Below are positions 63,826-64,000 of a stretch of DNA of 64,000 nt, piece after piece. The notes beneath the pieces were generated by a model. That model did no database searches. It worked only from the letters and a program-made list of their open reading frames with translations, and was not told the DNA's origin. Position 1 is the stretch's first letter, and each line of letters starts with the position of its first letter. Origin of the DNA: Antedon mediterranea (Eukaryota > Echinodermata > Crinoidea > Comatulida > Antedonidae); the NCBI RefSeq assembly GCF_964355755.1, contig NC_092670.1, positions 29,811,795 to 29,875,794 of the forward strand, read 5' to 3'. The position numbers were made by a program, and so were the translations under genes.

Positions 63826-64000
63826 GAAAAACATCCTCTGAACCAACACAATGGAGTAAATATATACAAACAAACACCCCGTCAAGTTTGTTTGTTGTAA
63901 AGAAAAAATATACATTTACTCAACGGGCGAAAATAATGTGAGTTTATCTATGTTTTGCGATGGTATTAAATTATATTTATGGTAATAAATGAAACCTACT

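Overview
The window looks like nuclear DNA of a marine invertebrate animal. It is AT-rich and rich in transposons, its genes are split by many GT-AG introns, and the two proteins it encodes are animal-specific. An ambulacrarian such as an echinoderm is my best guess, based on the protein divergence, the many TAGGCCTA-type palindromes and 5S/tRNA-type SINEs. The species cannot be fixed from the sequence alone.

Two protein-coding genes are supported. (1) A complete formin-like gene (FMNL/FRL family) lies on the + strand at 7096-49194. I resolved 28 coding exons. All junctions are GT-AG, all phases agree, and the total is 3297 nt including the stop, for a protein of 1098 residues. The order is an N-myristoylation-type start, GBD/FH3 armadillo region, coiled coil, Gly-Thr-Ser repeat, proline-rich FH1, FH2 and DAD. 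The family nucleates and elongates actin filaments under Rho-family GTPase control at membranes. (2) A TMEM106-family gene lies on the - strand at 55541-59311, with six coding exons and 270 residues from the chosen ATG. It is a type II late-endosome/lysosome membrane protein with an N-terminal CxxC motif, one membrane helix and a glycosylated lumenal domain. The two genes converge tail to tail with about 6.3 kb between the stop codons. In human, FMNL1/TMEM106A and FMNL3/TMEM106C also share chromosome regions, so the adjacency may be ancient.

Most of the rest is transposon-derived. Upstream (1-7095) holds two small MITEs and several hairpins. Intron 1 holds a TTAA-flanked element. Intron 4 holds a Harbinger-like element with a Myb/SANT remnant, plus two members of a 'GGGTCATTCC' transposon family, one with ~690-bp inverted repeats and a broken transposase that a tRNA-derived SINE has split. 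The same intron also carries a chimeric 5S rRNA/tRNA SINE. Intron 6 holds a degenerate non-LTR retrotransposon and another inverted-repeat element. Intron 21 holds a Helitron-like candidate, and intron 27 a 2.1-kb inverted-repeat element. Between and beyond the genes are a fold-back element built of inverted minisatellites (53378-54650), a second TTAA element abutting a TMEM106 splice donor, a third GGGTCATTCC element carrying a five-unit hairpin satellite (59579-61513), and two further inverted-repeat elements.

I found no prokaryote-type features, CRISPR arrays or functional RNA genes. Exon boundaries were read by eye from splice consensus, phase and family similarity. UTR limits and promoters are not resolved.
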